Shown here: piece after piece, positions 1 to 11,077 of the stretch
Numbering within the stretch: position 1 is the stretch's first letter
How the letters are laid out: each line of letters opens with the position of its first letter
Assembly: GCA_015680685.1 (NCBI GenBank)
Contig: MNCI01008651.1
Location: forward strand, 444,507 to 508,506
DNA: 64,000 bases
Source of the DNA: Gnetum montanum
Lineage: Eukaryota; Streptophyta; Gnetopsida; Gnetales; Gnetaceae
Direction of reading: 5' to 3'
Made by a program: the position numbers and the translations under genes
The notes under the pieces: model-generated
The model's input: only the letters and a program-made list of their open reading frames with translations
Databases searched by the model: none
Told to the model about the DNA's origin: nothing

Positions 1-149
1 GGAAGACAATGAATGACCTTCGGGCAAGATTCACTTCCTAAAAGACTAGTGCACTAGAAACTAGAGAGTCCACAGAATTCAATCAGATCGTGCATGAATG
101 CTTCATGATTCATATGGTTGGACGTAGGGGTACCTTTAATCGCTCATCA
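1..149 (+). repeat. 3' end of a gypsy LTR, cut by the window edge
   Basis: This stretch matches the last part of the solo LTR ending at 49982: both have a GGAAGACAATGA start, an AAACTAGAGAGTCCA block, a CATATGGTTGG box and a TCATCA end. The ending here (TACCTTTAATCGCTCATCA) is more diverged than in other copies. No primer-binding site follows position 149, so this is either a solo LTR or the 3' LTR of an element lying to the left. Confidence 0.85.
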
Positions 150-1690
150 AATATGAAATAGTTTTTTTCCAATTATTTCTACAAGTATCTTGTCACTAAA
201 TGTTCTTGGATATGGAGTAGTAGGTTATTGTATTTTTGTATATGCTTTAAGAAATTTTATTTGGTAATATCCTTAAATTTCAACATTGTTTATAATTTTC
301 TTAAAATTATCTTCATTTATTCTTTACACCTATGAAATATCCAATGTAATGTGAATTTTTATCAACATGCTTTTTTTCTTTATATTCTTAAATAACAATC
401 CTTTAATAACTCATGTCTTGTACAAGATTAAAGTTGCATTATCTCTTCCTATTTTACTTCTTTGAATTTGTTATGTATATACATGATACACAAATAACTT
501 CATGTTCTAATAGCAACATGTCTTTCAACAAAGTTATTTTATGTTTAGTTTAGAATTTTACCTTAAATCAATTTATCAAGCATTTTTTTATGAGAAAGAA
601 ACCTGGTTACTATTATGGCTAAACAATAAACTAGATATATTTATACTACATTAGAGCTAGAGCTTTTGATACAAGATCAATCACATAGTTTAAGAAACTT
701 GCATCTAAAAAGTTAGTTCTAACTAATAGGTACATTTCTCTTATCATCTTTGTTAACTACTAGCATCTAGACTTCTAATGCCTAAAATAAAGAAGAGCAT
801 GAAGAAACATATATATTAGACAATAGAGTGATATTGTGTAAGGACCAACAAGGGTACAATGCATAAGGGAAAATACCTTGAATTCATATTTGCATCCACT
901 TCTCACTAGTAGAAGGCTAGGAATGGATAGCACTTTTAAGGAATGTATATTGTGAGACAAAGTACTAGTGGCCTCATAAAAATGTTCTCAAAACTCACGA
1001 ATTCAATTACATTAGAAAAACAATAATCTAATGTGTTAACATGATTATCGCAATAAGGATAGGAATAATTAGTTAAAATATGCTATTATTTAAAGTAAGC
1101 ATGTACTGTAAGCCTATCGTACAAGAACTTACATGAAAATGTCCTATAATAGATAAGTAATCCCTATTTATACCTTGCAGCTTTTAGTGGATATAGCTCA
1201 ATAGTGTAGACCACTATATCCTTTTAAAAAATGAATATAGTGATGAAATATTCCATTGAGCCTGATCCCAATGATGCAGTGTGCATTCAAAATTTGTTTT
1301 TAAGTATTTCAAACCCACTTTAGTTTGGATTGACTCATAATATTAATGAAATATTATAAAATAAAAATCCATCATACAAATATTTGGCCTTTATAATCTA
1401 GGTCTATGCTTTATTAATAATGTAGAGTTGTCAAATTAATTCGCCTAGTAATGCAATATTAATATAGCCTAAACACCTCATTCCCCATCATCTATCTTGG
1501 ATTGGCTACTACATAAAGTAATGTATAGATTTTTTTTCTTTATATATTACTAAAGAAAATATCATTCTAGCCTTTTGGACTTTTGAATTATAACAGGAAA
1601 CCATGTATAAAGGAATTGCATGAAGGATAAAGCCAAGGAATTGCAAATAACTTGCTTGAAACAAAATCCTTCCCCTTTTCTAGTCTTGTT
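150..1690. other. AT-rich stretch, no gene seen
   Basis: No reading frame or RNA gene could be supported. The composition is AT-rich and resembles degraded repeat DNA. The right part may hold further remains of the L1 that is recognisable from about 1700 onward, but I saw no motif to support that. Confidence 0.5.
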
Positions 1691-1699
1691 TGAATTTCA

Positions 1700-2330
1700 C
1701 CAATAATCTCATCTCAGATAAAAAAAATATTCATTCTACCCACAAACAGAGGCATACAAAGACAGTTAGTAGGGAGTGTATTTTATTGACATTGAAGTTG
1801 AGCACGAATATCCACCAATACATTTGAAGGAGTTCCAAGATTATAAACTTTTCTTTTAAGACGTAGCTCTAAAACTTTGTATGCACTAAAATACATCATG
1901 GAGAACCTCTGTAGAGACATGTAGAAAAAGAAAAAGTGTCGTTCACAAATTGAAGGTGAGTAAAATTAGCATAACCACAAGGAGGGGTAAATCCCTTAAT
2001 GTGTTTGTACTTGTGCCTTATAGAAGCCTTTATACCGGCCATTTCTAAGATAAATATGAAGGGAGAGATTGGATCACCCCATTAAAATTTATTTTCGGCT
2101 ACAACTTCCCTAACTTATTGGTTATTAATTAACAAAGAAAATCTAAAGCCTTTATAGCCATGAGTAGTGAGTGGGAATGCAAATATTATTTGTGTAGTTT
2201 CTATCTTTTTCTTTTATCTAGTATTCAAGCTTAGATGCCATATAATGCAATTATTACAAAACGACTTCTTTTGTCCCATGGGGACAATTCAGTTTTCTAA
2301 AATAAATTTATAAAATTCATTTAAATTTGA
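1700..2330 (-). pseudogene. Dead L1-type LINE reverse transcriptase fragment
   Basis: On the minus strand the frame around 2087-1900 reads GDPISPFIF, then KGFTPPCGYANFTHLQFVND. This matches the plant L1 reverse-transcriptase order of GDPLSPFLF followed by LQFADDT. The catalytic FADD box reads FVND, so the first Asp is lost. Upstream (2100-2160) a LLINN motif sits where L1 has FLINGSP. Stop codons occur on both sides. A non-LTR retrotransposon remnant is the best reading. Neither the endonuclease nor the poly(A) tail was found. Confidence 0.75.
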
Positions 2331-5285
2331 AATCACTTTGAAGAGAATGTTCAAAAGTTAGGTAGAATTTCAAGATTGACAACAATGAAGTGTTACCCTA
2401 CTGGTAAGGGTTTTTGGCTAGGTAACCTTATTCTACGAAGTAACAGTGAATTATAAATTTAAAAAATTCTGTAAAAAAAAAATTTCTGAAACCGATTATA
2501 AAGGAGCTCAGTTAATGAACATATTTCGGTTTCAATTGCAGATAAAGAATATAATTTTTTTGTGTCGAAGTTGATCCGTTAACACATTTCAATAAGAACC
2601 GTTGAACCCAATGCTATAAATTAATGAATTCTCATCCCCTAAGAATTGAATAAAATCCTGAATCACGATCATAACTCCGAGAATTCAAAATGATTTGTCG
2701 CATGATATGGAAATTCGTAAGACGTGACTTGAAACTGATGTGCGTAACCCTAATGATCATGGCCTAAAATTTCCGAGACATCACTTCAAATGGAAATACG
2801 CAGCAGAAACCATTATGAAATCTCGTAATTTATAAATGGTCATACCTGACATCAATTCCATTTATGATATTCCAACAGTTAAAAAAGTTTTCATTGGTCT
2901 CGTGGTTGCCGTATAACCAGTACTGGTGGTAACTGGTAAGCCTTAGTTGATCTTAGAGTTATGATGTGTAAGCTTTTCTGCTAAAGCATGTTCAAGAGCG
3001 GCAACCTTCCTTAAGAAAAAGGGCGCGTCCACGGATCCACTCATACTTCCATCGGTATAGTTGGAAGTAGTTGAATATTGTGAGGCTTTTTCCTGCAGTC
3101 AAAATTCATTCATTAGGATTAGGAATTAGGTCGTTCAGACAGTATTTCAAAGCGCCGACGTTGGCTGCCTCAGAGCCATCAACCGTTTTCCATGTCTTTG
3201 AATAGCATGTTCTCAGAAAAAAGGAAACCAGTCATGGTTGATTGCAAAAACTCAGACTAGAATTGGGTAGAAGTTACTGTAGAAGCAGCAGCGGTCAGAA
3301 CTCAGAACAGCATTCAGACTGAACCTTTTTTACCGTGTTAAAACTGTCAGCACTACCACCTTAGCCAAGCAAAACCTTAATATTAGCAGCGCCGCTTATG
3401 GAAACCCACATGAAGAAAGGGTTTCTTGGAGTGCACTCCACTAGGTCTCCAGTGTCTCCCTCCATTGTATCTCCCATGGCAAATGGCAATTGACATATTT
3501 GACAAGCAGCAAACCCTGAAAGTCTTCTGAAAACCATGAAATGAGAAACATCCATCATCATGATGAATTGATGATCATGATGGATAGGTGAATGCTGCTG
3601 CCGCTACATTTGAATTGCAGGGATTTTGCAGAAAGTTGGGATGGGACACTAAACCACGTGCAATGTTCTGCTTGCTTGTCAATTATGGCTCCTAAAACTA
3701 AGGTTCCCTGACACTATGCCCTGCAATCAGTGGCGAGATTCATGGTAAATAAGTTACCTGCTCTGCTCTGATTCATTTGAGCGAGAGAGAGAAAGAGAAA
3801 GCAGACAAAATGCACAGAACAAGGCAGATGGTCATATGGCACTGATGACCAGAATTCTGCTGCTGCTGCAGGAGAGGATCACAGAAAAACAGAAATCGGT
3901 CACCATTAATGCCACAGAGAGCCAAAAACCTGCATTCACATTTCAGAGCAAAAATAGTCCGCACCGCAGAGAGCTGCTGCTGCCTGTGTGGTCAAACCAG
4001 AGTGGGGCCTTGGGTTGGTGGATTGTAAAAATGCTGTCGGCTGTATCTGGGGCATGGTCATATGTGTTTCTTCACTTTGCCCTTTGGCTTATTCTTCCCA
4101 TACCCGGGGTTTGAACCAGGAAATATACAGCAAAGTTGATTGTATATGGCCTTCCGGACTGTATTAAGGTGGTTTATTCTTTCCCAGATTTGTATTGGGA
4201 TGACCTGTATAAGGTTAAAACGGTAAAAAAAAAAAAATCTCTTCCCATAAAACGTATATATACGTTTTAAAAGAATCTGAAATTCCAACCCTATGTGATG
4301 AGGTTTTTGGTTTCTGATTCTGGTCTGCTAGACAGACAACTTGGACCCAAGTTACCCAACCCTGGTTTTTTTGATACATACCCTGATACCCAACTCCCCC
4401 CACTTGGAGCCTTTTTTCCGATCTAATGGGCATTCGGAAGTCTCCTATTCCTACTGTTACTGCAAAGATGTCAAGCAACTTTGAACATTGGGTGTCGATC
4501 CACACCACTGCAAGATGTGACCCTACGCTGTTTTTTGTTTTATTTTATTTTGGGTTCAAGTACCCACGACGACAACCTAAGTCCCATTCCCATGACATGA
4601 GATGAGAAAGAAAGAGCTCGTTCCTCATTGCTGTTGAAGATGGGCTTGGTTGGTTGGATTTGGATGGAGTTTTTTTTTTCTCCTTTGCTTTCTTATTCCG
4701 TGTAGGCCGGTGATCATGGTACTGTGCTGGATTCGTACCTATTTTTTTCTTCTTCTGCTGACTGATTTGAAAGAATAAAGAGCGCGCTTTGCTTGCTTGC
4801 TTCTGCAATCTATATTTTCTAATTTTTCCAAGCAAACAGTGGTGGGAATCTGCCGGCATGTAAAACTGAGTACCTCACTCATACTGTGGTGTTGTTGTTT
4901 GGATTATGGACTGCGTGCCTGCCTTGCCAATATGGGACACATTGTTGCATGTACCCATATCTCTTCAATAAAAAGGCATTCGAGATAACATCTTCCCAGC
5001 AGCCCAGGCCGGATCTCTGAATAATAGCAGTTCATTGCTGTGAGTGTAACCCAAAGCTATTTTGGATTAGATAGAAAGAAAGAGAGCAGATCAGATATTG
5101 TATGTATGGGAAGTCAAAAACATGAAAGAGAGGATTGTTGTTAGAGGAAATCCATGTAAAAGTTCAATGGATGTCTAGTTATGTTGATGATGCTTTTGGG
5201 TTTCCGTCTCTGAAGAGCCATGAGTTCATCGCATCGAAGTGACTAACTAGAATACAGGAGAGAATTCCAAAATCGATCCCAGCCT
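2331..5285. other. Upstream region of the EPFL gene
   Basis: About 3 kb without a recognised gene or LTR. It contains a GA-rich run near 3779-3800, a perfect 22-bp palindrome at 4248-4269 and several short poly(A)/poly(T) tracts. A minus-strand frame near 2943-3100 follows an acceptor-like TTTGACTGCAG and encodes about 50 residues ending in ALAEKLTHHNSKIN. It could be an exon of an unrecognised gene, but nothing confirms it. The promoter of the EPFL gene should lie in the last part; no TATA box could be assigned with confidence. Confidence 0.4.
4248..4269. repeat. Perfect 22-bp palindrome with two ACGT cores
   Basis: The core AAAACGTATATATACGTTTT is its own reverse complement, with one further T/A pair on the flanks. 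ACGT is the core bound by plant bZIP factors, and two copies flank a TATATA centre. It lies about 1 kb before the EPFL start codon. Any regulatory role is inference. Confidence 0.45.
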
Positions 5286-6130
5286 ATGGCTGTGGTTTTC
5301 TCCGCCGCGGCAACATTGCTTTCCTTCTTTCTGCTGCTATTTTTGCTTCTTCCAGACGAATTATACCATTCATATTATACTGGTGAGTGCTTGCAATTTC
5401 CTGTGTTCAAATAGCACTGCAATTCCTTTTTATCAGATTCATCCTTCAATAATGGTACAAAAAGTGCGTTATCTGTTACAAATTTTTACTTCATGGCGAT
5501 CTAAGCACCAACCCAAGCCGATCCTATCGTCTATCTTTTGCAGATTCTCCGACCCAGAAGAAACTGATCGAAGAGAATCAGAAAACACCATCAGCTATGC
5601 GTACAGCGTTAGAGGTACACAGCTATTGTAATGTCCCCACTTTTCGTCTTATTTTTCGTAACTAGTCAATGTGGTTCATAAATGCGCACTGACGTTAACT
5701 GTCAAACTATGACCACATGAAAAGATATCACAGAAGAATTGTTTTTTTTTTTAAATTATGCTCAACTGGTTAAAACCCATAGCTATAAACCAAATCAAAA
5801 CTAAGTAGCAACAATACATACGCAAATTATTGAAATTAAGTGCTAATCCAAGGAATTGCAGTGCAGAACCCACACGGAAGGATGATGCGTGTGTTAGCAG
5901 AAGAAGGAGGAGGAGGGCTAAACCTACAAGAAAACAAAGAAAGGAAGAGGAGGGATTCTACTGGGCCTGGTTCATCACCACCCACATGTGCAAACAGATG
6001 TTCAATGTGCAAGCCATGCATGCTTGTCAAAGTGCCAGTGAAGCCTGGATTACCAATTGATGAGATCCCTGCTGAGTATTACCCAGAGGCCTGGAGATGC
6101 AAATGCAATGGCAAGATTTATATGCCTTAG
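5286..6130 (+). CDS. EPIDERMAL PATTERNING FACTOR-like secreted peptide (EPFL4/6-like), three exons
   Basis: Predicted exons are 5286-5382, 5544-5614 and 5867-6130 (stop TAG), giving 143 residues. Intron 1 (161 bp) is GTGAGT...TTTTGCAG after codon base 1; intron 2 (252 bp) is GTACAC...GTGCAG between codons. Choosing the earlier AG at 5860-5861 for intron 2 would bring a stop after seven codons. Residues 1-23 are a hydrophobic signal peptide. Residues 80-85 (KERKRR) are a basic stretch before the mature domain and a plausible processing site. The C-terminal part starts GPGSSPPTC and has six Cys (97, 101, 104, 107, 134, 136) spaced C-x3-C-x2-C-x2-C then CxC, with EYYPEAWRCKC and a final YMP. That is the EPF/EPFL cysteine-knot signature. 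Family members are apoplastic ligands of ERECTA-family receptor kinases with TMM, controlling stomatal spacing or organ growth. Six Cys with a short loop favour the EPFL4/5/6 type over EPF1/2 or stomagen; this assignment is from memory of the family. It appears intact and is the only intact gene recognised. Confidence 0.9.
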
Positions 6131-8104
6131 CTTGAATTAAATTTTAGTTATTAACCATCATCATCATCACCATTACTAGTAGCAGACAGACATTCTCATC
6201 TTGTTGTAAGAAGTCAAGAGAATCATTACCTTGTTAATTACACGTTATGGCTCCTACTGATACTGTTTATCTAGAATTCATCAGCTGCCACTTTTGTCTT
6301 GTCCACGTTACATATCAGAATTGAAAAACGTAGAATATTAGTGGTATCGTGGGGGTCTGCATCTGGCACAGCAGCAAATCTGTCTTATCCTTTCAGAGAC
6401 ACAGCCATTTATGTATCCATGATGTAGATATAGATCAGCAGGCCAGGCCAGATTTTGTCAATATGTCTATGCTGCAGGGCACGATCAAATCTTTCAGGAT
6501 ATGCTGTCCATGCCTCAGGAAAAGATATAAGTTACCGAGTTACCGAGTTACCAATGTAATTCTTATGCCACTGTATTTTCAAGAAGTAGCTGAAATGCCT
6601 ATAGTTCTATAGGACCTGTTGCTAGCCAGCTATCAACTGGTCACCGAAATGGGAGAGGAGAATACTAACAAACCGATCCATGGTGGAGGAGAATCTTATT
6701 TTCTGTCTTTCTCTCTCTCTCCAATGTTTTGACTGAGAGAGATTTCTGTTTTCCAACTGTTTTCAATGAAATTTTTAGCTCTCTCTTTTTAATTATTACA
6801 GTACTTACAGTTGCACTGACTTTTGTTGCACGAAAGTTTTTAAGTTAGAATTCAAATATTCAAATGTTTAATGTTGATGAAATACTAAGCAGTATTGAGT
6901 TAAGGAATTGCAATGCAGGCGTAGTTCGATGACATCCAGGGAACACTGCAATGCTTACGTTCTCTAAGTAGTTTGAATCAGAGTTAATTCCTTGTAAGAT
7001 TGCATTTGATGAGTATATATTTCTCAGACTAAATTATAGAACAAAGTTATGTGCTTTATCTTATCTTTACTCTCTTAAGTCTCACCAAATCTCATCTTTA
7101 GGTTGCCTTTACACTAACTCAGTATCATTATTATCATTTCTTTTTCCTTGCTGATTGGGGGTCATCTTAAGTTCAACGTCTCACCCATTCTTTTATCATA
7201 TATAAATATAAAAATATTGTATTATACAGGGCTTTGCATTTTGCTTTAATGCTTTGTCATTAAAAAGCTAAAATCCATGAATTAAGTTACAACAACAAAG
7301 TAACAATGAGGTATTAACCTAGTGGTAAAATTTAAGTCATGGGCTCGATTTTGGTGAGCAATGCTAAGTTATAACTTTCTACCCCTCATCAAAGATGCAA
7401 GTTAGATCATATAAGGTTTTGACATAGTGACCAAATACTTCTTATGGTTTGGATGGATAGCATTTACACTTATAAAATAATAATTTGACCCCCTCCTACA
7501 AAAATTCTTATTAAAACTCAATTGTACATTAAAGCTGTTTTTTTTTTAGGAAAGTGGGAAAGGAGGGAATAAGGTATTTATCAACTTATTCTGATTGAAA
7601 AAAAAAAGAATACTAATTTTAAAAAAAATTAAGAGTGCATTAAATCATTAACATAGAAGAGAGTTTTTTTTTTTTTTTTTTTTTAAAAAAGCCTAATAGT
7701 TTTGAGGCTATCTTTTCAATTTTCATCCTTACAATTTTGAGTATGCCTTGTCTTTATTTAGAAGTGTCCTTTGTTTTCACATCTTTTCACAAAAAAAGTA
7801 AAAATAAACAATAAACAATAAAAACCAAAAAAGAAAAAGTTTCAACAACAAAAGAAAAACATAAATTGCAATAAAAGTTTAAAGCTTTTCCAACTTGAGC
7901 TTACAAATAAAAAAGGAATTAATACTACAAGAAACAAATAAAATGTTCAATCTTCCCCAAAATATTTCCACTTAAAATTGTAATTTAAAAACATCTTTGG
8001 ATATAACATTTAACTCTTAAAAGAAAGATCATAATTATATTCTTGTTACTAGAATATAATTGCACGATAAAGTGTCTAAATAGAGTAGAGAATAAGTGGC
8101 TAAA
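6131..8104. other. 3' flank of the EPFL gene, no further gene seen
   Basis: It probably begins with the EPFL 3' UTR. It contains a CATCATCATCATCACCAT run (about 6153-6170), a CT-rich run near 6705-6722, a poly(T) run of over 20 near 7665-7684 and A-rich DNA to about 7930. A possible RNA polymerase III box pair (TAGTGGTAAA and GGGCTCGATTTTGG, about 7318-7357) resembles a worn SINE head, but no tail or target duplication was found. The last five bases, CTAAA, are the left target duplication of E1. Confidence 0.5.
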
Positions 8105-9045
8105 TGATGACGCATTGGTTGGCTGCATTGATGCAACCATGTCAAGGTCGATGCCTCAACATAGATGCCTTGACGCATGCTATCGCATCTATTTGAATAA
8201 TGATGAAGCATCAAAGTGTCACGTCGATGAGGCCCCATCAAAGTGTCATGTTTATGAGGCTTTGTTGATGCATCCCCACAATAAAGTCTATAAATACACA
8301 CTCATCTGTTGTGTTTATGGAAGTCTTTGGTCAATAGAGCAGCCGACCACTTGTAGTTTTATTCCATAGTCTTAGAGAATAGTTAGTGAGCACCTGCAGT
8401 GTGGATTTGAGTCAGTTGTATGACATCTTATTCAAGTGGCAATGTACCTAGACACACTGCATGAGTGACAATAAGATCGAGATTGATTCTTATGCATTGC
8501 AACACTTTGACTTAGATTAGATTTACTTTCCATGCAATTTACTTTTTATGTACTTAGTTAATATTTACATTTCCATGCATATTAATGAATTGGCAAAATG
8601 AGCACAACCAGTTTCGAGCATAAACACGTATTCGCTTATTAACCCCAACAATGTTATTATTTGGTTCTCCCAATAGCATAGCGCTTGGTAATCCTAGTTG
8701 TGGATACATGGGTTCAGGATGTGTACAGAAAGCTAAAAGCAAACACTCATTGCTCATATGCTAGTTTAGACTTTACTTTTTGTTGTTAATTAGTTAAATA
8801 ACTGATTTCTCTATTATCGTTAGGAGTAGCATAAGGTCAAAACAACATCAAGAATCATATGTGTCACTTTGGACTAAACCATATGTGATAAAGCTACCAT
8901 TAGTCCAAGTGGGAAAATAGTGAACTATGATCAAGGCATAATGATGTGGATGCACAACTAGTCCCATCCACGAAATTCGACCAGATCATGGGTGAACACT
9001 TGTGACTTGTATGGTTGGGCATATGGGGTACCTTGCCACTCATTA
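8105..9045 (+). repeat. E1 5' LTR (941 bp)
   Basis: Starts TGATGA and ends CATTA (normally CATCA). The U3 holds repeated GATGCCT/GATGAGGC-type words. TATAAATA lies at 8289-8296. The right half carries the GGTAATCC and GGTACC boxes common to all LTRs in the window. Confidence 0.92.
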
Positions 9046-9065
9046 TTGGCATCATTGTCGGGGAC
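9046..9065 (+). other. E1 primer-binding site, tRNA-Asp type
   Basis: TTGGCATCATTGTCGGGGAC begins directly after the LTR. It differs at two positions from the complement of the plant tRNA-Asp 3' end, TGGCGCCGTTGCCGGGGA. Athila/Tat-related elements commonly use this primer. Confidence 0.85.
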
Positions 9066-9159
9066 AGTGATAGTTATCTAGATTAGTTATATCATACACG
9101 ATCATTGTAAACACATTAACGATTTATCTTTCAAAAAATATTAAGTCACACACATTAGT

Positions 9160-9267
9160 AACTAACAAAAATGTTTCTTTTATAAAGAAGTGATAATGCA
9201 TCATATGGAGAGAACATTCATTGGAGAACTAATGAGATATATATTGAAGAAAATTGGAGTGACCAAC
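9160..9267 (+). pseudogene. E1 gag, N-terminal piece left of E2
   Basis: One frame reads IHWRTNEIYIEENWSDQ, matching IHWRTNELYDNEDWSTQ in E2. The frame is cut at 9267 by E2 and resumes at 16009 with PYVGVSYVHDN, matching the GVSYKHK that follows in E2. No certain start codon remains. Confidence 0.75.
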
Positions 9268-10117
9268 TGATGAGCGGCGAGGTACCCCTACACTCAACCA
9301 TATGAATACAAGCGCTTCACGCACGATCTAGTTGAACTCCGTAGACAAACTAGTTGTGGTATCTAGACAGTTATTCGTAGATTGCAGTTCGTTATCTTCC
9401 CACCTGGACTAGTATTAGCTTTGTCATGTATGGTTTAGTCCAGAGTGAGGTATATGATGTGTTCCTACACTAATGCTACTCCTGAGTATGATGGGAAATA
9501 ATATCAACTACGTTAGGAGAGAGAGGGTGAGAGAGAATCTAAACTAGCCTAAGTGCGATGAGCATTCGTTCCTTAATCATTCGTACACATCTTGGACCTC
9601 TTGCATGACTACCACTGGGATTACCAAGTGCATGGCCTAGGTACGCTACTGCGTTACCAAGTTGTCACACTTAAACACTCGTGATTAAGTCGTACTCATT
9701 CTGTGTTACTAGGAGATAAGGGTAGAGAGATATTAACTAAGAAAGCAATAAATAAAAATAAAAATTAAATAATTAAACTAAGTGGATGTTGCAATGTTGA
9801 AGTAATCTTGATCTTTATTGCCGGTCATGTGTGTGTCCAACTACGTCACACTTGAATAAGGATGTTGTACAATTACAATCATCACACTACGGGCATGCAC
9901 TGGGAGAAAGGGTTGAGAGGAAAAACTAACAAAAAGTTCCTACCTTAATACTAAAAAACTAAAAAACTAAAAACTTCTTTACCAAATCTGCATGCCTCTT
10001 ATTTATAGATGAGGAGACAAGCTACGATATCACGCACGTGATGTCACGTCTAGGCTATGATATCGCGTACGTGATATCATGGATGCGATATCACGGCCAA
10101 CAATTCATGACTTATCA
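9268..10117 (-). repeat. E2 3' LTR (850 bp)
   Basis: Reads TGATGAGCGGCGAGGTACCCC at its window-left (downstream) end and ...CTTATCA at its right end. The promoter box (TATTTATA on plus) is at 10000-10007, next to several GATATC-containing palindromes (about 10025-10095). Confidence 0.93.
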
Positions 10118-10130
10118 TACCCCCACGACT
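10118..10130 (-). other. E2 polypurine tract
   Basis: On the minus strand CAGTCGTGGGGGTA abuts the 3' LTR and is preceded by AACTCGAGGACGAG, a block also found at the same place in E1 and E5. This marks the start of plus-strand DNA synthesis. Confidence 0.85.
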
Positions 10131-10309
10131 GAATGAAAACTCGTCCTCGAGTTAAAGTGACAACAAGCTCTATTGATTACACAGTGGATAGGTATGGGAT
10201 TATTGACTGACTAGAATGGATTCATGCTGTAGTGTGGAATTAAAACAAAATTCAGACACAACATAAAGAATGCAAAAGAAAATCCTATAACTACAAATTT
10301 GGATGGAAC

Positions 10310-11077
10310 TCATGTAGTTCCTAGTGATGGTGGCTCCTCCATGGGTGTCTTTCCGTTGTCTTGCGCTCCAGGTCTTAGGATTTTATGGCATTGAAGTATG
10401 GCTTGGAGTTTCTCCTCTTGTAAGGCCTTGAGTGCCTTGGCCTGCGTGTAAGTTTGCGCTTGTGCCATAGAGGCATCCTAGTCAGCCTTCTCTTTTTCTT
10501 CCCCCACCCTTTTATTCTCTATCAACAGTTTATTAAGTTGCTCGGTTCTGAAAGTGTCGAATTGGTTCTGAGCAACCTTTGGCCTTGTATTCGAAAGGTT
10601 TAATACTTCCGAAATGGCTTGAATAGAGAAATCAACAGTCACACCACAAATGTTAACCGTGGTGCCTTTTTCTTTGTTGTGCCAAAATTGGTACGTTTCC
10701 CCTATGTACCAAGCACTGCTTTCAAAGAGGTTAGGCCACAATGGGGACCCTTTGATGTGATCCCTAATGGCCTCCAGAGCAAATTCTGTGAAAGGTCCAA
10801 AGTTTAATTCCACAATCACTGCAGTTAATATGGACCTTTCATGGATGGCCTGAACACAATCCTGGGGCAATGTGAGATGTCGTCCCTGTTCAGACACTGC
10901 AGTAGCTCCTCCTTCCGCTTGCCTTGATTGTACAATGGTAGGGTCTTCTTGATGGATACTAAATGATTATTCTTCCTACTCTACATGTTGTTTGGCAAGA
11001 ACTTGTCCTTCACCTCTCCTAGGTCACTTGATCACACCTTGAGCAGGACCTTCCTATTGTCTGCGTTTTAGGGCCAT
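10310..11077 (-). pseudogene. E2 extra downstream reading frame (unrecognised protein)
   Basis: Reading begins at an ATG at 11077-11075 and passes three early stops. A clean 139-residue stretch follows at 10897-10478, and the frame then continues through KALQEEKLQAI to EEPPSLGTT. The middle contains FHWHNKEKGT-type charged sequence and a GVTVDFSIQAISEVLNL motif, faintly like the putative plant transposon protein family sometimes found in Athila-type elements; that match is a weak impression. E5 has a shortened counterpart (about 55800-56250) with the same ends, showing a shared ancestral frame rather than chance. Function unknown. Confidence 0.5.

Noticed and set aside
3361-4859. Several frames of 60-104 codons on both strands upstream of EPFL
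   Set aside because: No domain, biased composition (poly-Lys/Phe from A/T runs) and mutual overlap. The small minus-strand frame near 2943-3100 is mentioned only as a possibility.
6900-6920. AGGAATTGCAATGCAGG, resembling the EPFL intron 2 acceptor at 5851-5866
   Set aside because: Only about 15 bases match and no EPFL coding sequence follows, so it is not evidence for a duplicated exon.
7300-7420. SINE-like A and B boxes
   Set aside because: The boxes are imperfect, and no poly(A) tail, target duplication or second copy was found in the window. A similar weak signal at 50157-50216 was dropped for the same reason.
10619-10807. Plus-strand frame inside the E2 extra frame
   Set aside because: Antisense shadow of the minus-strand frame, which is the one shared with E5.
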